Counted from the first letter of the stretch, positions 21,731 to 33,216 are shown. The stretch: 64,000 bases of DNA from Diaporthe sp. PMI_573 (GCA_021399435.1 JAJTUP010000121.1:1-64000); one strand, 5' to 3'. The notes: a model not told the origin generated them from the letters alone. Numbers and translations are program-made.

Positions 21731-24400
21731 GCTGGTCTTCGTTGTTACTATCTACGGTGATCCTACCCACCAATTGAAGAACTTGCCTCCAATTATCCCC
21801 TTCAAGGAGACTAAAAGGAAGAGTCGGCTGATAAATACCGGCTTTGCTCCAGGAACGAAGGCACTGAGCCATGGCCACAATATGCCGCCGTAGGCGGGAC
21901 CTGAGTGGTGTTACCATCCTCCCGCAACTGCTGAAGTCTCTCCGTTTCTGCAGAAGACGATGCGATAGTAAGAAAGTCAACAGCCATATAAGACAGCCGA
22001 GGAAAACGCACAACGCCGACGTCCCTCCACCAACCAATTGGGTCAGCTTTGTATGCGATGTTGTCAACCGGTGGCTCTGACAGATACTGATCAAGTTCGT
22101 CCTGTGGTGGCATCGCCGCTGACTGCTGTTGTCGTTGGCTTTGTCGCTCTTGAGAGTCAGGAGTTGTCAATGACCGACTAAAAGCCAGTCGACGTTCAAT
22201 ATAGTCCAAGGCACTAGTAGTCCCAGCTGCTGAAGCGTCATTAGAATCTGCCCCATGAGGCTTGTTCTTGTACTTCTCTTCCCAGATGGTCGTTAAGCTT
22301 CTCTCATACGTCCTCTTCCATTCCGAGGTCTGACGAGACGGGAGTTGGTTCCAAAGCCGTTCTAGAGTTCGCCATTTCTTGCAGGGGTGGAATACAACTG
22401 CCGCTACGTAGGCAGTAGAGGTCAGCTTGCCATAGTAGTCGTTCAGCTTCTTCCATCCGAGCTTGATGTAAACCTTCAAAAGCCTCCGGGTCTTTGCATC
22501 AATACCATCGAACAGTTGAACCTCTTCCATGATCTGGTCGTCATTCTCTTCAATTATCACTCCTTGAACGGCCAGCTCGAGGTGGTCAAGGAGCATCTCC
22601 ACCACTTGGAAGTACTCGTCGAACCCCCCTGAAGTTGACCGTTCACCAGCAATACCCTCGCCCTGCAGTTGCCTTGAGGCGACCTTGAATGGTTGAAGGA
22701 TCTTCTGAACCGCACCAACAACCTTCCATTCCTCAAGGGAAAGTTTTTCTTTCAATATTGCTGGTTTGTCTTTTTCTTTGCCGCCTTGGCTAACCCATCG
22801 TTCCTCGATCATACAAAGCATCCTGTTTAAGGCTGCTCGTTTCAGCAGAGCACGCGACGCCATTGCCTCGTCGGATTGCCAGCGAGTACAGACGTTTTGA
22901 ACCCACGTAAGAACAGGTTCGGTAGGGTCGGTTTGCCGTTGAGCTTCATAAAAGTCCTCGAGAAGTTGACTGTTCGTTCGAAGAGCGATGCCAATATTGT
23001 GTAGCTTGCCAAACGGCCCAAACTTGCGGTACTTGTCCACTTCCTCGGCGTTAATAATCTCAGGGACTGGATACTGGTGCTGACTCTCCTCGGGGACTGT
23101 TTCGAGCTCGAAGACTTCATCCATGCTCGGCTCCCTGAAGTCGTCGTCCGTCGCCAGCTCATCGATAGCCTCGGACAACTTCGCTGCTCGTCTTCTTCAG
23201 TCATAAAATCCTTATCGCCCCAGTGAGCTAGCAGCTCGTTGAAATTATCCCTTTTGCTGCCGTACATCATGGCTCTGACTGTCAGATTCAGAAATGAGGG
23301 GCGCAGCGGATGCGACGCTCATCCCCGTCGAAATCGAACTCAGTGCCAAGTGCTTCCATAGCCGTAGCATTATTCGCAGCGCTGTCAAGCGTGTAGTACC
23401 CGATCCTGAAGCCGAATAAGAGTTAACATAGTCAGTTTGGCAGGTAAGATTTTTGGCCATGGTTTTGTACCTGTCTTGAAGACCAAATGCGCATATTGTA
23501 TCTGCAACTTCATCTGCAAGCGCTGCTCCGGTATGGCGCTTCCTGAGACCTGGCAAAGCCAAAAGGATTCTCCATTGTTTCCAATCTTGGTCGATAAAGT
23601 GGGCGTTGATACCAAGGAATGATGTGTTTTGTCGGGAAGTCCAGCCATCAAAGGTAAAGTGAATCACACTTCTCGCACTTTGAAGCTGCTCGTGAAGCGG
23701 GCCAAGAGCGCGATTGTACTCGTTTATTAGCAGATCACGAGCGTCTTGCCGCTCGGTATCTGCCCTTCCTGAAGAGACGGGTTGTTGTAGAGAAGCAGTC
23801 ATCTGAAGCGCTCAGAGTTTACGAGATTGAACGGGAGGTTGTGGTATGTAAGCCAGTCGAACAGGAGTAGTTGGTTCATCTTCGGATCGAACAGCTTATG
23901 CAGATTGCCGAGAAGGCTTTGATCCCGAGGGTTCGTTGGATCGGCGCGAAGCATATCAAGTAGATTCCGTTCTGTACCTCCACTTCCGGCAACGGGGCCT
24001 GCAAATTGCGATGGTGGCTGACAAGTTAGCGGACATTATCGAACGACGTGGACATAGGACACGGAGGGATGACACAAACCACGACCTTGTGCTCCTTTCT
24101 CAGATGTCGGACAATGCCTCCGCCAGTTGAAGCGATGTAGACATAATCTGTAGTCTTCGGCCTGTTCCGGAGGAAACATCTCTCGCAGATCCATACGATC
24201 TTGTGGGGCCGTGACCTGTTGTCCTTCATTCTGGATCCAAACTGCCACCACCATGTCCGCTCTCGAGAAGGGTCGTGACCTATCGTGAAAGCGGGGAACC
24301 GCCTGAATTTATCAGTCGTCCAAGCCTCATAATCTGGAAATCTGATGGGTGCATATTTCGTTGAGGCTGAACTAGTTGACGGCTCGGAAGGCGGCGGCGT
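21726..24400 (-). pseudogene. hAT transposase, several frameshifts
   Basis: Minus-strand pieces in order: a BED zinc finger (about 24330-24040; WICERC then HLRKEH); the RNase-H-like core (23802-23245; [20 protein letters not shown] is diagnostic); an insertion/helical region (23178-21900; FGPFGKLHN, then the C-terminal block [19 protein letters not shown]); and a shifted frame continuing the dimerisation motif ([14 protein letters not shown], about 21.90-21.82 kb). At least two one-base shifts are needed, near 23.2 and 21.93 kb. Clearly a hAT transposase relic. Confidence 0.85.
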
Positions 24401-24783
24401 GGAGGAGGCAGCCTCTATGTCCTCATCAAACGAGTCCATAGTGATGGGAAGAGTCCGCACACAGTGTAGAGGAGGCCAAATCGAATGCTGCGAGGCTGAT
24501 AAGGTCGAACCTGTATATGCTCTACTCGGACAAGCCAAGACCCGACATAATTCCTGGTTGCGACGCGTACAGAGTCCAATGAGCCAGGCATTGGCGGAAT
24601 TGCAAATGGCACGGGACAGAGAGGACAGCTCATAGGTTGGGTCATTCCCTGCTGCCACGCGTCGTGTGTAGCTACCTGGGGCCCCTGACGACTTGCCAGG
24701 GTAGATGCGTCCGGCGACAGATTCGTCGCGTATCATACTATGAGCTGCCATGCGCAACCTACCCGGGACACCTCCGAAGTACG

Positions 24784-24912
24784 TGGTGATCGACGATCAA
24801 ATCGATCGATTGGAGGTTTGATCGATATGATATCGATCGATTGAGAGGTTGGATCGATCGATCGAAATCGAAATCGAATCGATTAATCGAATCGATCAAA
24901 TCGATTAGTCGA
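24784..24912. repeat. ATCGATCG subterminal array, right end
   Basis: More than ten ATCGAT units, including ATCGATCGATCG, with interspersed GAAATCG, just inside the right terminus. Confidence 0.75.
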
Positions 24913-24928
24913 TCGATTTCCAACCCTG

Positions 24929-25550
24929 GTCTTAACTATGGAAGTCTTGAGCCCTGCCTATCAGGAGAGGTGGTTCAGAAGAATGATGGCTACCCGCAGC
25001 ACATGAGAGTATGGCAAGCGCATGATTTGTCAATAGCGGCCAGGGGGTCCGTCAGATCTCGTGTAAGAGTGCAGCAATGCAATGCAGGCGGTCATGCCAG
25101 GGGATAGTGGCGAGCGGTCACCCTGACGACATTGTAACATCATTGACGAATCCTTGCGGACTTCAAACGTCATTACGAATGCACTTTGGGAAATTCGGCG
25201 CTCAGATGTTCATCATACATCTTGGAACTGTATAATAGGAACAAGAAGCAATACGAAAAAGCAAACGGCGTGTTTGGTCATGACTAAATATGAGGCACGG
25301 TTTGCATTGCATCATTTAACGTCACCTCGTTTAACATCAATCAACATGGAGTAGGTGCTTGTCTTTAAAAGCCCGGGATCTCCTGAGTATTAAGAAGAGG
25401 CCTCTCCCCAGAGTTCACTCAATCCCATCAAACTCTGATCCAAAGAACACACAACATCACGCGACCTAGTACCAAACTCCAAGCTCTTACATCTCTATCC
25501 ACCTTGAGGAAGGCTCAGCCAAAACCGAATCTCCCACGAGATTAAAGAAA
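24929..25550. promoter_or_regulatory. Upstream region of the con-10-like gene
   Basis: No coding sequence recognised. The last 150 bp before the ATG at 25551 are rich in CA and short pyrimidine runs with no upstream ATG close by, as in a fungal 5' leader. Individual regulatory sites cannot be assigned by eye. Confidence 0.35.
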
Positions 25551-25995
25551 ATGTCTGGAAACTCAAACCCCGGAAACTTTGCCAATCGGTGAGTGACAGC
25601 AATGGCCATATCTCGCATTAATTTTCTATTTCTGGAGTGCAAGATCGCCTGCTCATGCCAGGCGAGGAAAGACCCCAGGACGAGGTCCGTGGAATCGCCT
25701 CCAAGGGTGGTCATGCCAGCGGCGGCGGCCACTCCACCGATTCCACCGAAACTCACGGCGGAGACACCAGCAACCGAGGCTTTGCGAGCATGGACCCGGA
25801 CAAGCAGGTCAGTAGCTCTAAATTCTGTACATTTATTGCCCTCGAGACGAAAGTTCAAAGTGCTAAAAGTCGTTTGTCCCACAGCATGAGATTGCATCCA
25901 AGGGTGGTCAGGCTTCGTCAGGCTCATTTGAGCCTGGCAGCGAGAAGGCGAGAGAGGCTGGTCGCAAAGGAGGCTTGGCTACTGGTTCTGACTGA
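25551..25995 (+). CDS. con-10: Conidiation-specific protein 10 (CON-10) homologue, 94 aa
   Basis: Small hydrophilic, stress- and conidiation-associated protein of the KGG-repeat type. Exons are 25551-25588, 25672-25807 and 25885-25995. Introns of 83 and 77 bp start GTGAGT and GTCAGT and end GGAAAG and CCACAG, and the joins are in frame. Seen: MSGNSNPGNFANR start, then IASKGGHASGGG, then HEIASKGGQAS, then GRKGGLATGSD at the end, i.e. two ASKGG motifs plus a terminal KGG, the family signature and length. In Neurospora con-10 is induced during conidiation and by light. The gene is intact and lies between a dead hAT and a dead monooxygenase. Confidence 0.9.
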
Positions 25996-26220
25996 GTTTC
26001 AAAGAACCTGGAATCAATCTCCATTGTTCACAAAGCGAGAGCTTTTGTAAAGCTACAAAGTGAATTCATTGTTTTCTGATATTGAAGTTGAACCTTCCAG
26101 CTTTTGTGGCCTTGAGAGACATCCCTCAGTGCTGGCAGCCGGGATGGAAAAGTTCAAAGTTTTGGAATGATGTCTGGGTTGCCTATGTGTATTCTGCCGT
26201 AGTTCTCAAGATACCTCACC

Positions 26221-27600
26221 CTAAACTAAGCGGTCCATTATGGTGATGGCCTCATCGCGGTGCTTCTCAAGCTCGATACCAAAGATGAAGTCCCACCTAT
26301 GCAATAGCTTCTCTTTGACTTGGTCCAGAGACATCTTGGTCTCCCCGCCCCTTCCCGTCATTATTTCCCCAGTAACCCGGCTAGATTCGACGATGCGTTG
26401 CGTGCGTGGCCTGCGCACCTCGTCATGCGCCTTCAGCGCGTTCACTGCATCCTTTGTCGTTTTAGCGTGGCCGAGCAGCGACAACAAGATGAAGCTGTCT
26501 TCGACCGACATTCCACCGCCTGAACCCTGCCATGGTGTAGTTGCGTGAGCCGCATCGTCTACTACACACAGTGGGCCTGACGTACAAGTGTGGGCCAGTA
26601 GATGCTCCCACAAGTACATAGCAGGTCTTTCTGGCTCGTCACACAATAACTATTATGCCAATTGTTAGTACGCCGAATTTTCTTTAAATTCCAAGGTTTC
26701 TTCCAGCGGGATATTGAGAGTTTCGTAAGTTACCTTTCCGACCGCCTACTTCAATTGCATTAGCCAGTCCTGGAAGAGCCTGCGAAGCTCGTCTGCCGAA
26801 ACGTTGCGATGCCAGTGCTCTGATCCGACAGCATCTTGATCGTAAGTCGAGACGACAAACTGGACTAGCTGGCCTTCACTCAACAAACCATGCATCAGAA
26901 ATGTCCCGTCGCCGATCCACCCGTACGTACTCTTGGACATCCTCGATATTTATGGGCCCGTTCCGATGCTGGCCTGAGCTTCGGCGTACGGTTTCAAGGC
27001 CATAATAGCCCAACAACCGCTGTTGCGTGGCAAAACTGCGGGATCGTCTTCACCTAAAATAAGCCTTTGGACTGTGCTGTGGATGCCATCGGCGCCGATG
27101 AGTATACCACAATCATGTGTGCTCCCGTCAGAGCCGCAGTAGTCGTGATCGTCTTATAGAGGTGCTATATGTAACAAAATGCGAAAGTGAAATACGGAGC
27201 AAGGCTTCGCCTACAGAAATATATAAGAACACATACAGATGGGCAGTCAAAAGACCCGTCGTCGTTGCGATCAACATTTTCGAGTTTCTTCGAAGCGTGC
27301 ATGCGGTCTGAATCTTGTGTATCTTTCCTCTTCAAATGCCCCTGGCCCTCCCAGCATGACAGCCTGTGCTAAGCTACTGGCCTCTCATGATCATGTTCCT
27401 GCTGCCCATGGCGTCTGCGGTCATCAGCGTGTCATGATATTACAGTACCCATCCCTGCAAGACGAACAGGGTTGAAAGCCACTCCACTCAATCCACGAGG
27501 AGTTGACAACCTTTGAGAAAAGCTTGGCTACCACACCTCGCGCCGGGAGCTAATAGCGCAAATCCGGCGGGGCGAGCAACCTCGCAGGCAAATCAATCAT
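26221..27600 (-). pseudogene. FAD-dependent monooxygenase (salicylate-hydroxylase type), inactivated
   Basis: Minus-strand remnants in order: a NPVRLAGMG-like piece near 27.46 kb; GILIGADGIHSTVQ (the GD/DG FAD motif) near 27.10 kb; a YGWIGDGTFLMH block near 26.9 kb; and, after a 3' intron (GTAACT donor, TACTAAC branch, AATAG acceptor), the exon 26646-26221 with VDDAAHATTPWQGSGGG, the conserved ribityl-binding motif. Two in-frame stops (26950-26952 TAA and 26746-26748 TAG) fit CAA/CAG to TAA/TAG, and the 5' part is also broken. The Rossmann GxGxxG start is not recognisable. RIP-type decay is the likely cause. Confidence 0.7.
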
Positions 27601-27951
27601 ATCTCAACAAGGCCTTTTGCCAACTCACTTGATTTCCAGCTGATTTCTTTATCTGCGCAAAAATATCTGCCATCACCGATGGCCCAGTTCAAGTCCTGCG
27701 GACCAGAATCCGGATCTGCTATCAATCAACTCCGGCCCATGCTTAGCCAAGTCTCTACATATATAAGATCAGTCAATATTTTGGTGCTTACCTAAGCAAG
27801 ATGTTCCCACATTAACATGGGGTTGTTTTTCTGCGGTTGTGGGCTCCTGCCTGTCAATGTCAAACCCAAACAGATTAGTTTGCATGGGACAATAACTGCT
27901 CCCCGGCTTGTTACATCGACGGAAATTGGTGGGCCTTCACTATGGGTCTGT
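27601..27951. other. Intergenic, no recognisable gene
   Basis: No motif-bearing frame; ends at the 5-bp duplication flanking the solo LTR. Confidence 0.4.
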
Positions 27952-28149
27952 TGTCACGGCCAGCACGAGATGCAGCATGGGAGCTGGGTCTATTGGCGCT
28001 ATCAACGAATATTCTCAGCTGAGGAGAGAAGAAAGGGGAGAGCGAAGCTCTGGCGGTCTCTGGCTCGCGAAGTCTTGACGCGACTGTGGGGCTAAGGGTT
28101 AGGGTCCTTGTGACGGCCAGGTGGCGTGCCTACCATGGCTGCCGTCACA
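27952..28149 (-). repeat. Solo LTR with 5-bp target duplication
   Basis: A 198-bp sequence starting TGTCACGGCC and ending GCCGTCACA is flanked on both sides by TCTGT (27947-27951 and 28150-28154). A relative at 59941-60143 in the opposite orientation has a polypurine tract, which sets the sense of this copy as minus. No internal retroelement sequence is adjacent, so this is a solo LTR left by recombination. Confidence 0.85.
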
Positions 28150-28443
28150 TCTGTGATGCCCCAAACTTGATTTACTTGAAATACTATATTTTATGGGTTT
28201 TCCTGTGCGACGGCCCTGGGAGTGCCGAGGCCATTCAGAGCTCGTCGGCCCAAGGTCTAGGGTAATGAATTGGTGTCGCCTTTCCCAGCTGATTGCGCCA
28301 ATGATAACCCAGGGACGCGGCAGGGGTGGCGCGGATTTATTGTTTGTTCGCCCGCGTGGTCGAGACGCGTCGCACCTGACTCAGAACCTAAGTAGTCCCT
28401 TTGTGAGTAGCATCCACGATCAGCGATTCGCCAATGATCCGCT

Positions 28444-29170
28444 ATGGCAGCACAACAGCAGTCGCTAGAAACGCTCCTGGGGATTAGCAGTCAGCGCAAA
28501 TCGCTGAAACAGCAGCTTGATGCTGCGTCCATCAAGGCTGAACCTGGGAGAACGACTCTTGCTGATCTCCCAACGGTCCAGATCGGCTGCAAGAGGTATA
28601 TACCAGAGGAGTATATTGCCAACAAGAATCGCAAAGGCCGGCGGAGCTGGATTCAAGCCCATGGATTCTTCCTCACGGAAGTCAGCCCTGATTTGCGGAC
28701 GTTGTAGACCTACTGGCTTTGCTCGAAATGTGATGAACGCAGGAAGAGCTTGTTGTTTGTCGCGACAAATACCACGTCGCCAATTGAGCATCTCTGAAGG
28801 TATATGGCATCTGTATGAGCCCGGCATTTATTCCTTTCGGCGTCTTACTGGATATAGGTCCCACATGATCACTGAGGCGGACGGCAATGCAGACGAAGAT
28901 TCGTCTCACACTGACATTCACCCCCCTTCAAAACGGCGCTGCCTGGAGCTTCCTACTGCGAGATCCAATATTAATAAAGCAAAGGAGCTGACGGTTGGCT
29001 GGATCGTTACTGCCAATCTTCCTTTCATGGCGCCGTCAAATCCGTACTTGCGACAAATGCTCGACTTACATAATGCGTCATTGGCAAAAGAGGTGCCGTG
29101 GAGCCGGCAGTCGGTACGTGATACTATGCGGAAATTATTTGAGGTAAAGAAGGGAGCAATATTGAGTTAA
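28444..29170 (+). pseudogene. hAT transposase N-terminal part, decayed
   Basis: From ATG 28444 a frame encodes a BED-like N-terminus (IPEEYIANKNRKGRRSWIQ, then HGFFLTEVS). A TAG at 28705-28707 interrupts it, after which the same frame gives YWLCSKCDERR and SPIEHL, i.e. the zinc-finger pairs. Downstream, in a shifted frame, VGWIVTANLPFMAPSNPYLRQ is the block that follows BED fingers in hAT proteins. The homology stops at about 29150, where an opposite-strand element piece begins. The catalytic core is absent. Confidence 0.6.
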
Positions 29171-29805
29171 CATCTGCTTCATTTCCTGGACAACAGAAGA
29201 TATCTTGCACTCGCAGCCTTGCCGCCTGGTCCTGCATGCTTTGTAGCAGTCCTCCTTCTGGCATCTCGATCCCTTCAATAAGCTGACCAGTTGTGACCGA
29301 GTGGAACGAATTCTCGTTATCAACACGCTGTTCTTTGACATGCTCCATCTGTTCGAAGTTGTCGTATGCAGTGACAGCGGTTGGCTGTTGCCCCTTCAGA
29401 GTTACCGCTTCTGCTGCTGCCTCTGACTGTCTCTTGATCACTTGCAGTGTCTTGTGATATGAGCAGCAAAGCCCAAGGCGGTGTAGAGCCTCTATCTGCC
29501 GCCGCTTGACGCCTTTGGAATGGAGATATACACTCAGCTGCAGCTGAAATCCAGAAGACCCATTCCGCCGCTGTGTTCCGCACATCACCGCCAAAATATT
29601 GACCAGAACCCCGTCGACTTGTGGTGGTATATTGTCGTAGCCCCCTCGCACTTGGCTGTGAGGCTGTATCACACCACGGAGTGTCCGCAGGAGCAAGGGG
29701 CATGTTTTCTCTGCGGTCTCGATGAGTTTGCGCATGTCCAGTCGCTCGAACCCGCCATCTTCTCCGTGATTGGAAAACAAAGACTGGAGGCACCTCGGAG
29801 AACAC
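29171..29805 (-). pseudogene. Transposon-like ORF fragment (DUF6589-like)
   Basis: The minus-strand frame contains a stretch with TAYDNFEQMEHVKEQ followed by HSVTTGQLIEG, preceded by IEALHRLGLCCSYHKT. This pattern (a YDNF motif, then a HSVTTG motif) resembles a fungal multi-copy family annotated as DUF6589. That assignment is from memory of the family's look and needs a profile search. Both ends are cut: the left joins the plus-strand hAT fragment and the right joins another hAT fragment. Confidence 0.45.
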
Positions 29806-29846
29806 CTGTGTTTTATGAGGTTCTGCCCCTCAAGGCTGTGCTACAA

Positions 29847-30479
29847 CTATAGAGGGGTATTAACGTAAGAACTAATTATTTCAACACTCCGCAGGGGTCT
29901 TTTGACAGCGTGAGACAGCGCCATGGAAGTTTCTACCAGTGGAAAGAAGAGTAGCCGATCAAAACGGCCAATAATCTGGTTTGCAATCTGCTGCTCTCGC
30001 GTGTCACGGGTATTCAGCTTCATCATCTCGGCGATATTCCTCGATGGTGTCTTCTCCTTTGCTTTGCTGGGCGGCTTCCGTCTTCCGGAGGGGTCCCAGA
30101 CCTTGTGATCATTCCAGAGATGGATCTCCGCGTTCTGCGTACCGCTCGAGGCCGTCGAATGAGGGTTTGGCCTGCGACTGTCAACACAGACCTTGCAAAC
30201 CCATCGCCGCTTTGTGTCGTCATCGCTCTTCTCGATACCGTAGCCGAATTGCCATATCCACGACGATGTAGACGCGCAGCGTTGGGATTGCGTGTAGCCA
30301 GGGAAGTCTTTCCAAGGGAAGAGGTCCCACGAGTTCCTCTTACCCTCTTGGTCCAGTGACTCGAGCACCATAGAGCTGATAATTGGGCTCTCAGCCATTC
30401 TACGCGGTACAGAATGTAGTTGCAAGAATGCACTTGCATGGAGACGTTCGAACGCGGCACCTTGACGCGAAATGTCCAC
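29847..30479 (-). pseudogene. hAT transposase N-terminal (BED) fragment
   Basis: The minus-strand frame has FPWKDFPGYTQSQR, RRWVCKVC, GTQNAEIHLWNDH, WDPSGRRKPP and KEKTPSRNI, the same order as in the hAT at 34.9-36.3 kb, so the two belong to one family. The frame degenerates after about residue 160 and the core is missing. A TGGA-rich subterminal region lies upstream. Confidence 0.65.
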
Positions 30480-30619
30480 GACCCCATGACTGTTATGTTC
30501 TGTTTGAAGATACCTTAATTTGTATGCAAAAATGCATGGTATATAGGTACTTGAGATCTCTACCGACTATGACTAAGTTGGTCCACCCTGAATTACAGGG
30601 TATTTTGGGGGCGACGCCA

Positions 30620-30806
30620 GGAACCCACCTACCAGTCCATACCCCTGCTTCCATTTCCACGCATCCATTCCACGGAACCCTGGCGTGGATGGATGGATTA
30701 TGTAACGGCCAGCTCCATGGAATGGATAGAAATGGATGCACGGACCATCCATTTCCACGACGTGGATGCGTGGACGGTGGACGTGGAATGGATCGCCAGC
30801 CTGGGT
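30620..30806. repeat. TGGA/TCCA-rich hAT subterminal region and terminus
   Basis: Dense CCATTCCA, TGGATGGATGG and CGTGGA units on both strands end at a CAGCCTG that would be the right terminus (reading CAGGCTGG on the minus strand). This is the outer end of the BED-fragment hAT, and a similar array borders the hAT at 36.4-36.6 kb. Confidence 0.6.
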
Positions 30807-31190
30807 GGGCCAAAGTCTTGTCTCGGTTCAACTTCACGATTCAGTTCAGATCAGGAAAGATGTCAATAGTCCCTGATACTCTCTCTCGAAGGGAACAAGA
30901 TATACCTGCAAACCGATTAGACAATAGGCTACAAGGTCGTGAGTTCCAGTTGCTTCACAGCAAAGAAGAGGGTATAGTAGCAGGCCGAGCTTCATCGGGG
31001 TCACCCACAATAGCACGTCCAGGTGGGGCTGGGAATGATACCGGCGAGGTGTCTCGACGTGGTGATGCAGATGGTCAAGGAGACCCCATTGGCAGCCGAT
31101 CAGAACCCCCAGTCAACCCATTCGAAGAACAGCTCTTGCGAGAGCTATGGGAGAGGGGGTTTAAACCTACTCCACTGTACCCCTATAGGA
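30807..31190 (+). pseudogene. Ty3/gypsy pol fragment (end of RNase H and linker)
   Basis: The frame encodes WAKVLSRFNFTIQFRSGK followed by VPDTLSRREQD, the highly conserved segment just after the RNase H domain of Ty3/gypsy polyproteins, then an Asp/Gln/Gly-rich linker. Neither reverse transcriptase nor integrase is adjacent, so it is an isolated piece that begins where the hAT terminus ends. Confidence 0.7.
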
Positions 31191-31553
31191 TCTGTGGCTG
31201 TTTTCTACGCCACAAAAAAGCACAGAAGTCCTTTCCAAATTGTTATTCGACTTCAAACTTTAATCAACCGCAACCACAATCAATGCATACATCTCAGCGA
31301 CACCGCAGCTCCGGCTGCTTTGCAGGCTAATAATCACAATCAGTCATGGCAGTAGAGCCGCAGTGTCAGCGATTGGTCGGCGGACCCCACGCCTGCGACC
31401 GGGATGTGCCCCGCTGATTTAGCACATGCAGCCAGGCCGTTGCTTGGAGAACCAGCATCATCAACAATAACATGCATCTTTTGAGAACCAACACCCTCTG
31501 CACGGTCAACTCTTGTATGGCCGCCCATCTCTGTTAATCTCCTCAATATAACC

Positions 31554-33216
31554 ATGGAAAGTTATCTTCCTGACCACGATCGGATTCATGGTTGGCTTCT
31601 CTCCTTACCACATTCGGATGTTCAGCTAGACAAGTGCCCTCGTTCCGCCAACAGGTTCGCGATGCCTGCGACGCCGCCTGAGAGCGCTGCTTCGTCACGG
31701 CAGCCACAGGCTGACATCGCCGCCGAGTGGCCAACCAAGAAACGAACACGGGAAGTGCCACAGGTGCCCCTCCGGGAGAGTGCCGATCAAGTCCAAGTCG
31801 ACCATGATCACACGCCGAAAGTCTCGAAGACCTTACAGCACCGTCCGATTCTCCGACCAACCTCTCCCTCGAAGCACGCCGGCCGCAGGCGCGGGCGTAG
31901 CACCAGCCCTGCCAAGTCCTTTCGAGACCTCTATTCCCTTGAGAAGCCCGTCTTGCGCAGCCGATCCGAAGACCCACCGTCTGATGTTGAAGGACTCTGC
32001 GTGGACATCAGTCGTGTCAACTTGAATCACAAGAAGTTTGTGCCTATAGAGGTCCGCAGCGAGTTCACCGCATTGATGAAGAGATACAAACGTTTCGCGG
32101 AGGTTGAAGAGTCATGGTTTACAACGCCGCTCGATGTAGATCAGGATGAAGCTGGTCGCAGGAAGCAGAGAGCACTGGAAGAGATGGGTAGGCTGCTGGA
32201 TGTAATACGTGAGGCCGATGAGTCCTACAGCCGGAGGAGACATGAAGCGCATTGGAACTCAGCAGTGCATCACCCGCTCCTGACATTGGCTTTTGGGAGT
32301 GGCCTCGAAAGGACAAGCGAGACTGCAGCCAACGACACAACGATGGAGCACCATCGTATATTCGTGGAGAATGTCACGAGTGCCACCATCACAGGAGATT
32401 GCGTGCCGCAGTTGAAGCAGGGCAGACCGAGGGCTGCACGCAACGGCGCCGTGACAAATGCACCCATTCCGGCGTGGTCCCTAAGCGAGGCCACGACAGA
32501 TAGCAGCAGTACCAACAACAGCGTTGAGGACCTAAGCCAGCCAGACGAATCCGATCCGTTCTCCGAGAGCCAAATCACAAGTCCCCGCCTGGATGGTGCA
32601 GTCCACACCAAGACCGGCTCTAAAAAGGTCGATTTTGCTCTGGTCCTTGTGCCTTCGCCCGGCACGTCTCTGCACACTGCAATCCAGACAGTGTTAGTGC
32701 AACTCAAGCAGACATCTCCTGAACTGTCACAATCCATTAACCCATCCACCTACTCTCCCCTGGTTACCGACCCGATCGCGGTTGTCATCGAAACCAAGAC
32801 AGTGACCACAGGCACAGATCCCCTTGTCCAGCTAGGCATGATGGCAGCCGCTATCCACAGGCGTCTCCATACACTTCCCGTGCAAAATGCGACTGGTTCT
32901 CAGCCAGTCACTGACACCGGTATGATCATGACGCTGCCACTGATATCTGTCAACGATCACCAGTGGGAGATCTACTTTGCATGCGACGGCGGGAAAGACA
33001 TCGTATGTCACCTTTTCATTATCCCGACGTGATTCTCACCTCCTCAACTTGAGCTAACTTCAATTGAAGCAAATATATGGGCCTATAGAGCTGGGCACAA
33101 CCAAGACATTAATGTCTAGTTATATGCTGTTGACAAATCTACGTCTTTTAGGTCGATGGATTCAGGATGTATTCTACGTAGCTTTAGAATCATGGCTACA
33201 GGGGGGGTCTGTATGA
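31554..33216 (+). CDS. PD-(D/E)XK nuclease-like domain protein, 531 aa
   Basis: Exons 31554-33002 and 33070-33216. The 67-bp intron (GTATGT donor, GAGCTAAC branch point, TTGAAG acceptor) extends the protein beyond the stop that would otherwise follow, and exon 2 supplies the conserved IYGPIELG and LGRWIQDVF tail of the family. N-terminus: acidic start, IHGWLLSLP, then a long Ser/Pro/Arg-rich disordered region. C-terminal half: VDFALVLVP (metal-binding Asp), then AVVIETK (the E-x-K half of the motif), then LVQLGMMAAAIHRRL. This resembles the fungal PDDEXK_12-type family; nuclease activity is not shown. The frame is intact amid dead elements. Confidence 0.78.

Larger units (their letters stand above)
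21623..24928 (-). mobile_element. Decayed hAT element with ATCGATCG-rich ends
   Basis: Imperfect inverted termini are CAGAGTTGGAAATCGATCG at 21623-21641 and the complement of CAGGGTTGGAAATCGATCG at 24910-24928. Inside both ends are arrays of GATCGATC/ATCGATCG. Flanking 8-bp sequences do not match. The transposase between them is broken, so the copy needs help to move, if it can move at all. Confidence 0.75.

Noticed and set aside
21615..24936. 8-bp target duplication of the ATCGATCG hAT
   Set aside because: Flanks gatgcaga and gtcttaac do not match.
31543..31977. 144-codon minus-strand frame
   Set aside because: Antisense to the start of the PD-(D/E)XK gene; Arg/Ser-rich shadow.
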